Notes: generated by a model not told the origin, from the sequence alone. A DNA stretch of 48,454 nucleotides from Leptospira vanthielii serovar Holland str. Waz Holland = ATCC 700522 (GCF_000332455.1 NZ_AOGY02000012.1:1-48454), one strand, 5' to 3'. Positions 26,618 to 35,990 are shown, counted from the first letter of the stretch. Program-made: numbers and translations.

Positions 26618-26623
26618 ATGTTG
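26618..26623 (+). repeat. Candidate target-site duplication, left (ATGTTG)
   Basis: ATGTTG stands immediately before the element that begins TATGAAAAGG and recurs at 27933-27938 right after its other end (CTCATACC). A 6-base direct repeat at both borders fits an IS481-type insertion and helps to set the ends of copy 2. A chance match of six bases is possible. Confidence 0.6.
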
Positions 26624-26677
26624 TATGAAAAGGCACATCGGTAACACTTTAGATCACTCACATGGGTTACACTTTTA

Positions 26678-27853
26678 CTAGTCAATTCTATACAATAGCC
26701 TCTGGTATTTCAACACTTTACTCGTATACAAATCCAAAATTCCAAGAATTGCATCCGCAAAGTAAAGACGACAATGCCGATCAGATATCTCTTCAAAGCC
26801 AACTACCTCTCCAATGAAAGGATTCCCAAAGAACACTCGATGGGGCCCGTACTGCGCAAAACCACTTTCATGGACTTTATCGGTAACAATATGTGTGGGA
26901 TAAGCTACCTCTAGAATCTTTTTTGGGAATGTCCTTTTCGAAGATTTATAAACTTTTGCAGGTGTCAGAAAACCCAAGCTTCATGTGGTCTTACCTTATT
27001 AAATTCTTCACGGAATGAATCAAAGGCGGTCTGTTGTGCATCCAAACTAGATCTTGGAGGTAATGCAGTTTCTTCTTTGAGTGTTCTGTGCATTCTCTCA
27101 TGACGACCGTTCTGAGATGGTTTCCCTGGTTCAATGCGATCCGGGCGGATCCCTAATTTCAACCACCATATAGAAAGACTAGTTAAGCCGCCAATGGCCT
27201 TACTTGCAAAAGGTGATCCATTATCTGATTTGTTGCCTGTGGTAGTCCATATTCTTTAAAAACCCTTTCAAATACCGCTTTTGTTTGCTCTGCATTCGTT
27301 TTATTCAGGATTTCACATGCTAGAAGGTAGCGACTATATGCATCTGTAATTGTTAGTGGATCGCAGCGATTGCCATTTCCTACTGTAAAATGGCCTTTAA
27401 AATCAACACGCCACGTATATTGGGAGCGACTACATTGGAAAAGGAAATAGAGACTGTGGAACTCTTGGTCTTTTTTTCTTAGGTTTGACTAGGCCTTTTT
27501 TTGTCGAAGAATGTTTCCAATTGTAGTTTCACTTGGAATCTGTTTCATGCGATGAAACTTTGCTTGAGTATGGGACGGAGTTTTTTGGGACCCCAAGATG
27601 GATGGTCTTCACGTAAAGATACAATTAGGTGAACGATTTTCTCAGGAGTTTCATTGGACTGAGTGATTCTTTTTCTAGATTTATCTTTGAGTCCGTCGAT
27701 ACCTTCCGACTCATAATTCTTTAGATATTTATAGCCAGTCTTTCTCGATATATTAAAGTCTCGGCAAAGATCGGCAAAACACCACTGACCACTTTTAACA
27801 GCTGCTATGAACTTGATTCTTTCTTCTATCACTTTGGTTTCCTTCCAAGGCAT
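26678..27853 (-). pseudogene. IS481-family DDE transposase, frame-broken
   Basis: The start codon is at 27853. The helix-turn-helix and GPKKLRPIL region is open, then frame is lost near 27563 (one T fewer than copy 1 in GCTTGAG). Further breaks are near 27500, near 27440, at the 11-base word 27408-27418, and near 26978 (one T missing in GCTTGGG, which should encode RPHEALGFLTP). The central block with RIEPGKPSQNGRHERMHRTLKEE is open here, though broken in copy 1. The C-terminus runs to LLYRID and a stop at 26678. Together the copies define one intact ancestral protein of about 390 residues. Confidence 0.85.
27408..27418 (-). repeat. 11-base word ATACGTGGCGT (complement), site B
   Basis: The flanking AAAATCAAC and TTGGGAGCGAC are shared with copy 1, which has ACACCATACATCA between them, encoding the expected NDVWCVDF active-site region. 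Copy 2 has ACGCCACGTATA instead, one base shorter, which breaks the frame beside the first catalytic Asp. In copy 1 the word sits at a different place (348), so it was not inherited with the element. Confidence 0.9.
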
Positions 27854-27932
27854 CGGATTGTCCTCCGATACACAATGTAGGTGTTACCCATGTGAGTTGT
27901 CTCTTTTGTTACCTATCTGACCTCCTCATACC

Positions 27933-27938
27933 ATGTTG
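27933..27938 (+). repeat. Candidate target-site duplication, right (ATGTTG)
   Basis: This is the partner of 26618-26623, directly after the right end of IS copy 2. Confidence 0.6.
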
Positions 27939-28356
27939 AGTGTACTCATACATCCTTTACAGTTTTGTCCTGGTACATACTTTACAAAAAGTATGGTTAC
28001 TGAACCTTTTCATTTCCCCAATGAGAGGCCAGTTTCAGTAAACTTATTGCGGATATCCCTGAAAGTATAGAGGAACAAGTTTATATCAAACTTCTCTTCA
28101 TTCACCGAACGCCATAACAACTGTTGTCGTTTTATTTCCCACCAAATACTATTTTAAATTTCAGAATCTGTCTCAAAGAATTCTTTGATACGAGGTAGTT
28201 TTTATATACATAGTATCCACGATATGAATTTCAAGACGAATATTTAAGCTTGTAGTGATATTCATGGTTTTCATATTCAAAAACACTAAAATAAAAAATA
28301 AATTGCCTAATCAAAGATAGTTTTCATTTTGCATTCAAAGTTTTTTAGAAATTAAA
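27939..28356. other. Intergenic stretch without a recognisable gene
   Basis: About 420 bp between IS copy 2 and the gene at 28357. I see no open frame with a protein-like composition, no strong terminator and no RNA gene. There is a short dyad ACAAC-T-GTTGT near 28117. The last 120 bases are very A/T-rich and probably hold the promoter of the downstream pair. It may be remnant sequence. Confidence 0.5.
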
Positions 28357-29325
28357 ATGCAAGAAATAAAAACCAATATAACCTACGACATAAAAAAAGA
28401 CTCAATCATCACAGGATTCGAAAGGATATTATTCGAAAGGGATCACTCCGGAAATATTTGGATTGGTTCTTGGAGTCAGAGCCCTATTCTTTATAAAAAT
28501 GATGGGAATCAAATCACACGCTATGAATTTCCAATAGGTTATTACCTTGCGAGTGACAATCCATTTGATTCTAATCCCGACAGTGTTCTATTTGGATCTT
28601 CGAATTCTCTAATATTTTTTAGAGATGATAAATTTTACAGTATACCTTCTCCCAAATTAGCAAACCCAGCACCATACCAGATTTTAAATATTGGTCAATA
28701 CACTTATGTTATTTTTGCAAATACAAGCGGACGAAAGCAGATCCAAAGATGGAGTGGATCCAACTGGGAAACGTTAAACTGCAATCTGGAATTTGAAAAC
28801 ATTGGCAATTTAAGACAGGTAAACAAAAATAGAATTTTAGTCACAGAGGGCAATTCAGAAATTGCCTATATTCTTGATTTGGAGGGAAAGTTTGTCTCTG
28901 AATTTACGACAAGTGGTGCACCCATGAAGGTTAAAGTAAGTTCGAAAAAAGTATTCCTATATTCTGATTCAAAATTAGAAGTAAGAAACGTAGATGGTGA
29001 ATTGACGAACCTTCTCGACTTATATGATGAAACAATGAAAGCCTATTTTGGTTCTTATTTAGAATTCATTGATTTAGCGATTGAAGATGAATCCAATCTA
29101 GTGTTACTTTTAAAAGAGAGAAACAAAAAACCTTCAAAAAAATATTTGTTAAATTTCAATTTAGATACATTAACTTTAACACCTCACCCTTTGTCCGATA
29201 AACTAACGACAGACTTGAACTTACTTCGATTTGAGAAAGATAATTCTGGAGATTATTGGTTCAAAATTTACGGCAACCATTACTCAGAATCTTTTTTGAC
29301 ATTTAATACGGAACTAACAACATGA
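28357..29325 (+). CDS. Propeller-like protein of unknown function
   Basis: A 322-residue protein from ATG 28357 with no signal peptide. Segments such as FERDHSGNIWIGSWSQSP, DPNSVLFGSSNSL-like stretches and FEKDNSGDYWFKIYG recur at blade-like spacing. The SGNIWIG pattern is that of beta-propeller repeats (two-component-regulator or Kelch-like). Strands and turns dominate the whole length, and no catalytic motif is visible. The stop overlaps the ATG of the next gene (ATGA), so the two are translationally coupled and probably work together. I do not recognise the family beyond the likely propeller fold. Confidence 0.6.
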   Translation: MQEIKTNITYDIKKDSIITGFERILFERDHSGNIWIGSWSQSPILYKNDGNQITRYEFPIGYYLASDNPFDSNPDSVLFGSSNSLIFFRDDKFYSIPSPKLANPAPYQILNIGQYTYVIFANTSGRKQIQRWSGSNWETLNCNLEFENIGNLRQVNKNRILVTEGNSEIAYILDLEGKFVSEFTTSGAPMKVKVSSKKVFLYSDSKLEVRNVDGELTNLLDLYDETMKAYFGSYLEFIDLAIEDESNLVLLLKERNKKPSKKYLLNFNLDTLTLTPHPLSDKLTTDLNLLRFEKDNSGDYWFKIYGNHYSESFLTFNTELTT

Positions 29326-32300
29326 AACAAACAACAAAACTAAATCTACAAAAATCTGATTTATACTCTGGAAATCTAAAAGAAATTATCATTGATCGAA
29401 TGTTAGTATTCCAATCACAAAAAGATAAGTTTCAAAATGTATTGGCAAAAAATAAAGCCAAACTTGATCAAAGTTTTTTAAAGGAATTTGATTCCATGTA
29501 TGGATTCAAACCTGGAAAGGAAATCTTAGAGTGGGAGAACATAAAGAAGGCATACAAATCTATTATGTACGAAGTTTCTGATGTTTGGAACATGATTGAT
29601 CATCATTCCGCCGAAGAAGAGGAAATGGAAGAAGATGAAGATGGTGGATTTGATTATGCCATTTCTTCCACAGAAAAATTGGTAAAAATTAAAGACCCAG
29701 AAGAAATACTTGGATGGTTAGTTGGTTCCTACAGTGGTCTTATGTTTTTGTTTAATGGTTCCTATGCTTTTGCATCCGATGGAGGTGGTGATACATGTTG
29801 GATCAATCTTTTGCCAAATGAAAACGGTTCCGTCGAAGTAAATCACTACAACCACGAAATAGGAGAATTAGAAAACCTTCCCTACTTTTCCATTTCTCAT
29901 TTTATAGCCGACAATTGGAACAATGACTCTAACGAAGTTTATGAAGATGAGGAAGAAGAGTTCGAAGAGGAAAATCCAAATAAAAAAGAAAAGGAACCGA
30001 TTTTAACATCTCAAATCAAAGAAAGTATAATTAAGGCCTTCGAAAAAGAAGCTACGAAATTTTACGAAAAAAAACCTATCTATAACAATTCATTAGATAT
30101 GTTTGAAAGATCTGCATGGTTACTCGGACATAGTTATGGTGACCCTGCCTATGCTTTTACTGAAAAACTTGCCGATGCTCCTTCCTATTCCATCTGGGAA
30201 GAGGAGAAAGCAGAGATTAAAAATTATCCCAACTTAGCCGCTTATTGGATACTTCATCACTTCTATTTAAAAAATGAGGATGCATGTAGAGAAACAATCA
30301 AACTTGCGAGTAAATCGAAAGGAAAAATTTTATCTACAATCAGCGAACATATACTTAGTTATTTGGATGGGAAGTCTAAATCTTTATTCAACATACCATC
30401 GGAAAAAGTAGAAAAGATTCGAACCCTAACATTTAGTAACGCTGATCCAAAACAAATCGAACCAAATAATATTAAATTATATAACGAAAGTTTAGGACTA
30501 TCCAATCTCAATACCATTTCCAAAAAGGAATTAGAAACGAGACTAAAAAAAGAAGAAAATCTTTTTCAACTAATGGAAGAATTTCCTGATGATGTGAATG
30601 CTCACGATACAATTCTCAAAGAAATTGCAAAAAAAGATTCCACTTTAAAGAGACTCATTGAAGATTATTTTAGAGAGCGAGTCGACAGCGCTTACAATAC
30701 TTGGCCATACAATCCTGAAAAGTTAGACAAAAGACTGTCTGTTGCCATCAATGCTGCTTTCCGACAAGGTTTGAAGTATGATTCTGAAAATAAAAAAGCT
30801 TATTGTGGGATTACAAAAACCGTTGGAATGTTAGATGATGATAGGGCCATGGTCTCACTGAGAGAAGCAGTCCAAAAACTAAAACAAGATGACCCAAGAC
30901 TAGAATATGTTGTGGAAGCTTTGATTAAAAGTGAACATACAGAAGCCAATTCCATTTTAGCAGATGCAGCTTGGCGTACTTTTGAGACATTAGACAATGT
31001 AAAAGAAATCCAAAAAAAGGTTAAAAAAGAGGGTCCCACTTTAAACAATATGTTCACAGTGTATACGCACTTGAACGAAGCCTTACAAGAAAGAATTTTA
31101 ACTTTAGATGAAGTCTCCGTACAACTGATAAACAAACTTTTTACCTACAAAGACCATTTTGGTTTTTTTGGGATTAGTGTTGGGAATGCTTTTTCAGTTT
31201 GTGCCCATTTAGATTTAAAAGAACATACCGAAATCATAGCCGACTATGTGAGAAAAAGTTTCCAAGCAAAAGGGAGTAAACGTGATTATTTAGATTTAAA
31301 CTTAATCATCAATATATCCGAAGCAGCTTTAGCATGGGCCAAAATGGAACCGGAAAAAGCCAAACAAGAATTACATGAATACTTTTTCAAAATTGACGAG
31401 ACCGCTTTTCCTGGAATTGCCATCGACTTAAAGGCCTGTTATGTGGCAGGATTATTGTTGTTAGACCCAGATAACAGCGATTACTTAGCTTTTGCAGAAC
31501 GGATTCTTGGAAACAAAGGGGATCAAGTCCGAGTGTATGGAATCATTCGATGGATTAGAAAATTAAAAATTCAAAAGTTCAAAGACCATCTTTGGTATCA
31601 TATTTATGCAGATCCAGACCCCATGGTTGATTATTCTTGGAGTTACATCGAGGTGGAGGCAAGGCGCGCTTGGATTACACTCACCGGCGAGGATGCTCCC
31701 GAATTTGACTCTTCCGATAAATATGCATCAGCTCTTTCTAAAAACAAAGCTTTGTTACCCGAGGCAATCCTCCATCCAGAAAAGTATAGCACCCAACATG
31801 TATTTGAAAAAATTCGAGAGACCAAATACAAACATGAAGATGTAATTCGTTATGGCGGGCCTTGGCTTGTGGAATCCTTGCGGTATTCCTTGGATGAATA
31901 CAAATATTCAGGGTCGTATGACAGGTGGGAAGCCATCAAAGCCTTGTTTTTCCAAGGGCGGGGAGTGTATCCTTACTTTTTGGAAATTTTCAAATTACCT
32001 TATGCTGCACCATCTTGGAAAACTTATTTATTACAATTTATGCGAGTGATGGAACCCGAATCTCTCCACTGGAAGAAAGTTCTTACGATGGACGCAGCTG
32101 AAATTACATCCCTACTAAAAGAACCAAGTCCCGATTGGTATGTTTGGACTGATTTACTCGCAGCCAAGTTGTTTTTGTTAGAGGGAGATTCCTCTTTTGA
32201 AACCATATCCCAAGTGATCGAAAAACGACTTGAGATGACAAACAATGAAGATTATGATTCCAGTGTTTACGAAGAGACACTTGGGCTTCGGTTACCACTC

Positions 32301-32690
32301 CTTTGGAGATGGTTTGGCAAAAAAGGAGATGATGCCATCCAGTCACATTGGAAAAAATCCAAAGAAGATTCGGAAACTCAGGCAATGCTCGATATGGCAG
32401 CCGCACGAAAGTTAGACGATAAAATTCCGAATGCACCAGAAATTAAAGAACCGGGGATCCTTCTCACCTTCTATCCAGAACAAAGGGAATACGGTTGGCA
32501 TACTTGGATCCATTTGACACCAGAAACCATCCGTTTCGGAACAAACGAATTTCATCTTCACTCCGTACTACCTGATTCCAAAACGGAATCGAGTATTCCT
32601 GCAACCAAGGAATATTTAGAAACCGTTTGGAAAATGGCGCATATTTTAGGTTATACGGTATCAAAGAAAAAACCGAAAGGAAAAAAATAA
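29322..32690 (+). CDS. 1122-residue protein: SUKH/SMI1-like N-terminus plus helical repeats
   Basis: Coupled by ATGA to the previous gene. Residues about 120-210 resemble the SUKH/SMI1-KNR4 domain: YSGLMFLFNGSYAFASDGGGD, then an INLLPNENGSVEVNHYNHE-like strand pair, a GELENLPYFSISHFIADNW closing segment and two acidic patches (EEEEMEEDEDGG and EDEEEEFEEENP). Residues about 240-1060 are almost wholly helical, with many Leu/Ala-rich helices in pairs, like HEAT or TPR-type solenoids. The end (GILLTFYPEQREYGWHTW) is a separate small domain. There is no signal peptide or transmembrane helix. SUKH proteins are best known as immunity proteins of polymorphic toxins, but none is adjacent and this is far larger. 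Function is unknown. Confidence 0.7.
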   Translation: MKQTTKLNLQKSDLYSGNLKEIIIDRMLVFQSQKDKFQNVLAKNKAKLDQSFLKEFDSMYGFKPGKEILEWENIKKAYKSIMYEVSDVWNMIDHHSAEEEEMEEDEDGGFDYAISSTEKLVKIKDPEEILGWLVGSYSGLMFLFNGSYAFASDGGGDTCWINLLPNENGSVEVNHYNHEIGELENLPYFSISHFIADNWNNDSNEVYEDEEEEFEEENPNKKEKEPILTSQIKESIIKAFEKEATKFYEKKPIYNNSLDMFERSAWLLGHSYGDPAYAFTEKLADAPSYSIWEEEKAEIKNYPNLAAYWILHHFYLKNEDACRETIKLASKSKGKILSTISEHILSYLDGKSKSLFNIPSEKVEKIRTLTFSNADPKQIEPNNIKLYNESLGLSNLNTISKKELETRLKKEENLFQLMEEFPDDVNAHDTILKEIAKKDSTLKRLIEDYFRERVDSAYNTWPYNPEKLDKRLSVAINAAFRQGLKYDSENKKAYCGITKTVGMLDDDRAMVSLREAVQKLKQDDPRLEYVVEALIKSEHTEANSILADAAWRTFETLDNVKEIQKKVKKEGPTLNNMFTVYTHLNEALQERILTLDEVSVQLINKLFTYKDHFGFFGISVGNAFSVCAHLDLKEHTEIIADYVRKSFQAKGSKRDYLDLNLIINISEAALAWAKMEPEKAKQELHEYFFKIDETAFPGIAIDLKACYVAGLLLLDPDNSDYLAFAERILGNKGDQVRVYGIIRWIRKLKIQKFKDHLWYHIYADPDPMVDYSWSYIEVEARRAWITLTGEDAPEFDSSDKYASALSKNKALLPEAILHPEKYSTQHVFEKIRETKYKHEDVIRYGGPWLVESLRYSLDEYKYSGSYDRWEAIKALFFQGRGVYPYFLEIFKLPYAAPSWKTYLLQFMRVMEPESLHWKKVLTMDAAEITSLLKEPSPDWYVWTDLLAAKLFLLEGDSSFETISQVIEKRLEMTNNEDYDSSVYEETLGLRLPLLWRWFGKKGDDAIQSHWKKSKEDSETQAMLDMAAARKLDDKIPNAPEIKEPGILLTFYPEQREYGWHTWIHLTPETIRFGTNEFHLHSVLPDSKTESSIPATKEYLETVWKMAHILGYTVSKKKPKGKK

Positions 32691-32747
32691 CGAGAGGGCA
32701 GTTTGTCCATTCCTGTTACCCTTTGTGAGCTTAGGCAGTGGGGATGG

Positions 32748-33842
32748 CTAAACTGTCTCCCCCTTTCCTACAGACTTTGCATACTCACTTGGTGACATTT
32801 TTTTTAGAGACTTAAAAGCTAAATTGAAGTTTGCTTTGGAGTTAAACCCAACTTGGTAAGCAAGGGAAAGTAAATTTGCTTTTGGTTCTTTTTCTATCAA
32901 CCGACAAACTTCTGATATGCGATATTCGTTGATCAGCCGATTGAAGTTCATTCCTAAAAATGCGTTAGTGTATTCGCTGAGTTGGTAGTCTTTGATTCCC
33001 AATCTTTCGGAAAAAGATGCCAAACTCAAATCTTCTTCTCGATAAACACATTTTACTTTCAATAAGTAGTCGAGTTCTTTTTGTAACTTTTCCAAATCCA
33101 GGTTGAGGATACGAGAAGTACGGTAGGATTGGCGAAGGCCCGGCAAAATATCTTTAAACAATTCATGATTGATTTCCGTACCAATGAAAGCGACAACAGC
33201 CATGAGAGTCGCAAGTCCTGCAGTAAAATAAATTCCTGAATGCCATCGCAAAATTGTGCTAATTAAAATAAAACCAGCAAAGATGATGTTTCCTTTGAGG
33301 ATCATTCCCAATATTTGCACTCCTAGTTTTGCTTCTTTGTTTGGATTGTTGTAAAGGATATTTCTATATTGATAAATCATCCAAACAAAGGTACCCATCC
33401 AATAGAGACACCCCAAAATAGAGGTGAGTTCCGGAAGAGAGATGGGAGCTCCCGCAAAACTTTGGTTCATGGACCTAGAAAGAGTATCCGGTGCCAGCCA
33501 TTGCAAAAGGAGGAGAAATAAAACCACACCAAAAGTCGGATACAAACGATAGAGTTTTCGCAAAGGAACAGGTTCCAAACTTAAAAACTGTTCGATTGTG
33601 TACTGCATACTCCCAGGGATTAAATAAATCACAGGAACATAGAGGTGATTCCAAAGAGAAGTTTCAAATTCCAGACCAGCATACAAACGATAGGCGTATA
33701 AAACCAAGGTTCCGCCGGAAAAGGCAGCGATCATGGCAAAGGGGAAACCTTTGGAACCTTTCTCTTTGACAAGGATTCCAATGCCTAAAACGAAATGATA
33801 CCAAGCCCCAAATTGAAGCCAAGAACCGATGAATTCGAACAT
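32748..33842 (-). CDS. AraC-family regulator with N-terminal membrane domain
   Basis: I chose ATG 33842 (364 residues); a TTG at 33878 would add 12 polar residues. Residues about 1-215 contain about six or seven hydrophobic helices. The C-terminal 100 residues are an AraC double helix-turn-helix: LSLASFSERLGIKDYQLSEYTNAFLGMNFNRLINEYRI, then LLSLAYQVGFNSKANFNLAFKSLKKMSPSEY with the family's typical end. It is a one-component, membrane-bound regulator that could sense something in or across the inner membrane. It is divergent from the lipoprotein hydrolase at 34012, the obvious candidate target. Confidence 0.88.
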   Translation of the reverse strand: MFEFIGSWLQFGAWYHFVLGIGILVKEKGSKGFPFAMIAAFSGGTLVLYAYRLYAGLEFETSLWNHLYVPVIYLIPGSMQYTIEQFLSLEPVPLRKLYRLYPTFGVVLFLLLLQWLAPDTLSRSMNQSFAGAPISLPELTSILGCLYWMGTFVWMIYQYRNILYNNPNKEAKLGVQILGMILKGNIIFAGFILISTILRWHSGIYFTAGLATLMAVVAFIGTEINHELFKDILPGLRQSYRTSRILNLDLEKLQKELDYLLKVKCVYREEDLSLASFSERLGIKDYQLSEYTNAFLGMNFNRLINEYRISEVCRLIEKEPKANLLSLAYQVGFNSKANFNLAFKSLKKMSPSEYAKSVGKGETV

Positions 33843-34011
33843 GATCCAAAAATCGGACGAAATGCACGCATCCGTCAACCTTTTGGAGGACTTTCGTACG
33901 AAGAATTAGTACAAAATCATGATATTAGACCTAAAAATTCGTCCAGAATCGCCATCTTGGACGCCAAATAAACTTATTCATGGTAATTTAAAGGCAATTC
34001 AGAGGCGAATT

Positions 34012-35733
34012 ATGAAAAAGCAAAAAATATACCGTCTTCTCCTGCCACTCGGGGTCTTCCTTCTCGTGGCTTGCGGACAAAATGGAAACCAAAACTCAAA
34101 CGATAACACAGCCGTACTCGGTGTGTTAAATGGAACGACTTCTCAGGCTTCGGCATCACCGGAAACACTACGACAAAGTAACACAAACCTATCTCGGGAC
34201 ATCCAATCAGCGTTTGCAATAGAAAACGATGGAAGTTTCACCTTCAACGATAACATCTCCTATGTCAGTGAAGATGGGGTGAAAATTACAGGAAACCTCT
34301 TCATTCCAAAATCAGGAACAGGCCCCTTCCCTGCTGTGATATTTGTCAACAGTTGGGCTCTTAACGAATACGAATACATTGTGCCAGCGGCGAAACTTGC
34401 AAAAAAAGGTTACGTTGTTTTCAGTTATAACACAAGAGGATTTGGAACCTCAGGTGGACTCATTAATGTTGCAGGCCCGAAAGATATGACAGATCTTTCC
34501 AGAGGAATTGACTTTCTACTTGCGAATGCTCCCGTCAATCCAGCAAACATTGGTATTGCGGGAATTTCTTATGGTGCAGGAATTTCTCTTCTGGGTCTTA
34601 GCAAAGAACCTAGAATTAAAACAGCAGTAGCGATGAGTGGATGGGGAAGTTTACCAGATTCACTTTATGGAAACCAAACCCCAAGACTCGTTTGGGGATT
34701 GCTGCTTGTCACTGCGGGTTATATTACCGGTAGAATGGATCCTATCATTGCGGAAAACTTCCAAAAACTATTGGATACCAGAGATGTTGGCGCAGTACTT
34801 ACTTGGGCTAGTGAACGTTCCCCTAACAGCATGGTCAGTGCTCTCAATGCATCTGGAAAACCGGTTTATATTTCCAATAACTCCCAAGACAATCTTTTCC
34901 AACCAAACCAAATCCTCCCTTACTTTGAACAACTGACTGTTCCTAAAAAATTAGATTTAAATAATGGAATTCACGCCACAGCAGAAATTGGTGGAGTCCT
35001 TGGAATCAACAACTACGTATGGACCAATGCTTATGACTGGTTTGATTATTGGTTAAAAGGTGTTCAAAATGGAATTATGTCGAAACCAAAGGTCTCTATC
35101 CAAAAAAGATTTTCTGATGCGAGAGTTACCTACTCTGCTTGGCCCAATCCAAACAAAGTGGAACGCACTTACCACCTAAGACCTATGGGACTCCTTAACC
35201 CGGGAAAAATCACACCAACCACGAACACAACGAACGGAACTGATACCATCCTTTCTGGCGGAACGAATGCCACTACAGGTGTTCCCCTTCTATCCGAAAT
35301 TTTAGATGGAGCTGTCTCTGTACCCGTTACCACCAATGTCAATTTTATCGATCGTACCAATGCTATGGTTTATATCTCTGACAAACTAACTAGCGTTTTA
35401 AAACTCAGAGGACGCACCTTCTACAAAGGTCGCATCAATAGTTCTGACAATGCTCCTCATGTTGTGGTGTATTTGTATGAAGTGGATATTTGGGGAACGG
35501 GAAAACTGATTTCTCATGGAACGGCAACGCTTTTCGGAGTGAAGGGAAAAGACACAGACCTCAATGTTGATTTACAGGCTGTGGCACATGATTTTTCTAT
35601 CGGAAGCCGCCTAGCGCTTGCCATCGACAATATTGATCCCATGTATGCAGTGCCTAAACCAATCTCTCTGTATACAACGGCTTTCAAACATAGCACTTCG
35701 AATGTATCAACTCTTCGTTTTGAAAGTGAATAA
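34012..35733 (+). CDS. Lipoprotein alpha/beta hydrolase, S15/PepX-like
   Basis: I chose ATG 34012 (573 residues), because it gives a lipoprotein signal MKKQKIYRLLLPLGVFLLVACG with Cys22; the in-frame ATG at 33919 would bury it. After a low-complexity linker, the hydrolase domain (about 70-340) shows GVKITGNLFIP, VIFVNSWALNEYEY, the strand FSYNTRGFGTSGG and the nucleophile elbow GIAGISYGAG. A later GIHATAEIGGV could supply His. The C-terminal 200 residues are a jelly-roll like PepX_C (LRGRTFYKGRINSSDNAPHVVVYLYEV, SIGSRLALAIDNIDP). Such X-Pro peptidase/cocaine esterase-type enzymes cleave peptides or esters. A strong terminator follows. Confidence 0.85.
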   Translation: MKKQKIYRLLLPLGVFLLVACGQNGNQNSNDNTAVLGVLNGTTSQASASPETLRQSNTNLSRDIQSAFAIENDGSFTFNDNISYVSEDGVKITGNLFIPKSGTGPFPAVIFVNSWALNEYEYIVPAAKLAKKGYVVFSYNTRGFGTSGGLINVAGPKDMTDLSRGIDFLLANAPVNPANIGIAGISYGAGISLLGLSKEPRIKTAVAMSGWGSLPDSLYGNQTPRLVWGLLLVTAGYITGRMDPIIAENFQKLLDTRDVGAVLTWASERSPNSMVSALNASGKPVYISNNSQDNLFQPNQILPYFEQLTVPKKLDLNNGIHATAEIGGVLGINNYVWTNAYDWFDYWLKGVQNGIMSKPKVSIQKRFSDARVTYSAWPNPNKVERTYHLRPMGLLNPGKITPTTNTTNGTDTILSGGTNATTGVPLLSEILDGAVSVPVTTNVNFIDRTNAMVYISDKLTSVLKLRGRTFYKGRINSSDNAPHVVVYLYEVDIWGTGKLISHGTATLFGVKGKDTDLNVDLQAVAHDFSIGSRLALAIDNIDPMYAVPKPISLYTTAFKHSTSNVSTLRFESE

Positions 35734-35773
35734 GTGAATCAATTTTCACCTATACTTAGTTAGCTTATCTATC

Positions 35774-35800
35774 GGGAGAGGGTGTCCTCTCCCCTTCTTT
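35774..35800 (+). terminator. Rho-independent terminator
   Basis: GGGAGAGG (35774-35781), loop GTGT, CCTCTCCC (35786-35793), then CCTTCTTTT. A perfect 8-bp G/C-rich stem with a pyrimidine tail, 41 bp after the hydrolase stop. Confidence 0.85.
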
Positions 35801-35822
35801 TCCAAAGAACAATCAAATACAA

Positions 35823-35894
35823 GCGCCCCGGATAGTAGCGAAAATCCTTTCGCTAGTGCGAAAGATTGCAGCGGATAGCCGGAAATGGCGCCCC
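35823..35894. repeat. Intergenic repeat family, copy 2
   Basis: GCGCCCCGG at the left, a perfect hairpin CTTTCGC-TAGT-GCGAAAG (35847-35864) in the centre and GGCGCCCC at the right. CGGATAG occurs on both sides of the hairpin as a direct repeat. Read in reverse complement, the hairpin and flanks match copy 1 at 22130-22237, so the two copies lie in opposite orientations. It sits in the gap between a terminator and the recC start. Confidence 0.7.
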
Positions 35895-35990
35895 ACCTTA
35901 CTTATTTTTCCTTATCTAAGATCAGATTAGAATGGACTTAGTTGGTTCAAACGTCAGACTTTGTACGATTCATCAATAAAGGGAACCCCG

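Larger units (their letters stand above)
26624..27932 (-). mobile_element. IS481-type insertion sequence, copy 2 (complete ends)
   Basis: About 1309 bp between two ATGTTG repeats. The ends are imperfect inverted repeats: TATGAAAAGG...GGTAACA...ACTCACATGGGT at the left, and the complement of a TATGAGGAGG...GGTAACA...ACTCACATGGGT sequence at the right. It has the same orientation as copy 1, and the two copies enclose about 25 kb. The transposase is again broken, but at other places than in copy 1. It separates the hipBA pair from the two-gene unit at 28357. Confidence 0.88.

Noticed and set aside
1..27932. Composite transposon bounded by the two IS copies
   Set aside because: The 25 kb between them are mostly ordinary chromosomal genes (glucan synthesis, RNA methyltransferase, exporter), and both transposases are broken.
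26585..28125. Integron attC-like words (CATAACA, GCCATAACAACTGTTG) on both sides of IS copy 2
   Set aside because: No GTTRRRY/RYYYAAC pair in the right order and no integrase in the window; short A/T-rich dyads are enough to explain them.
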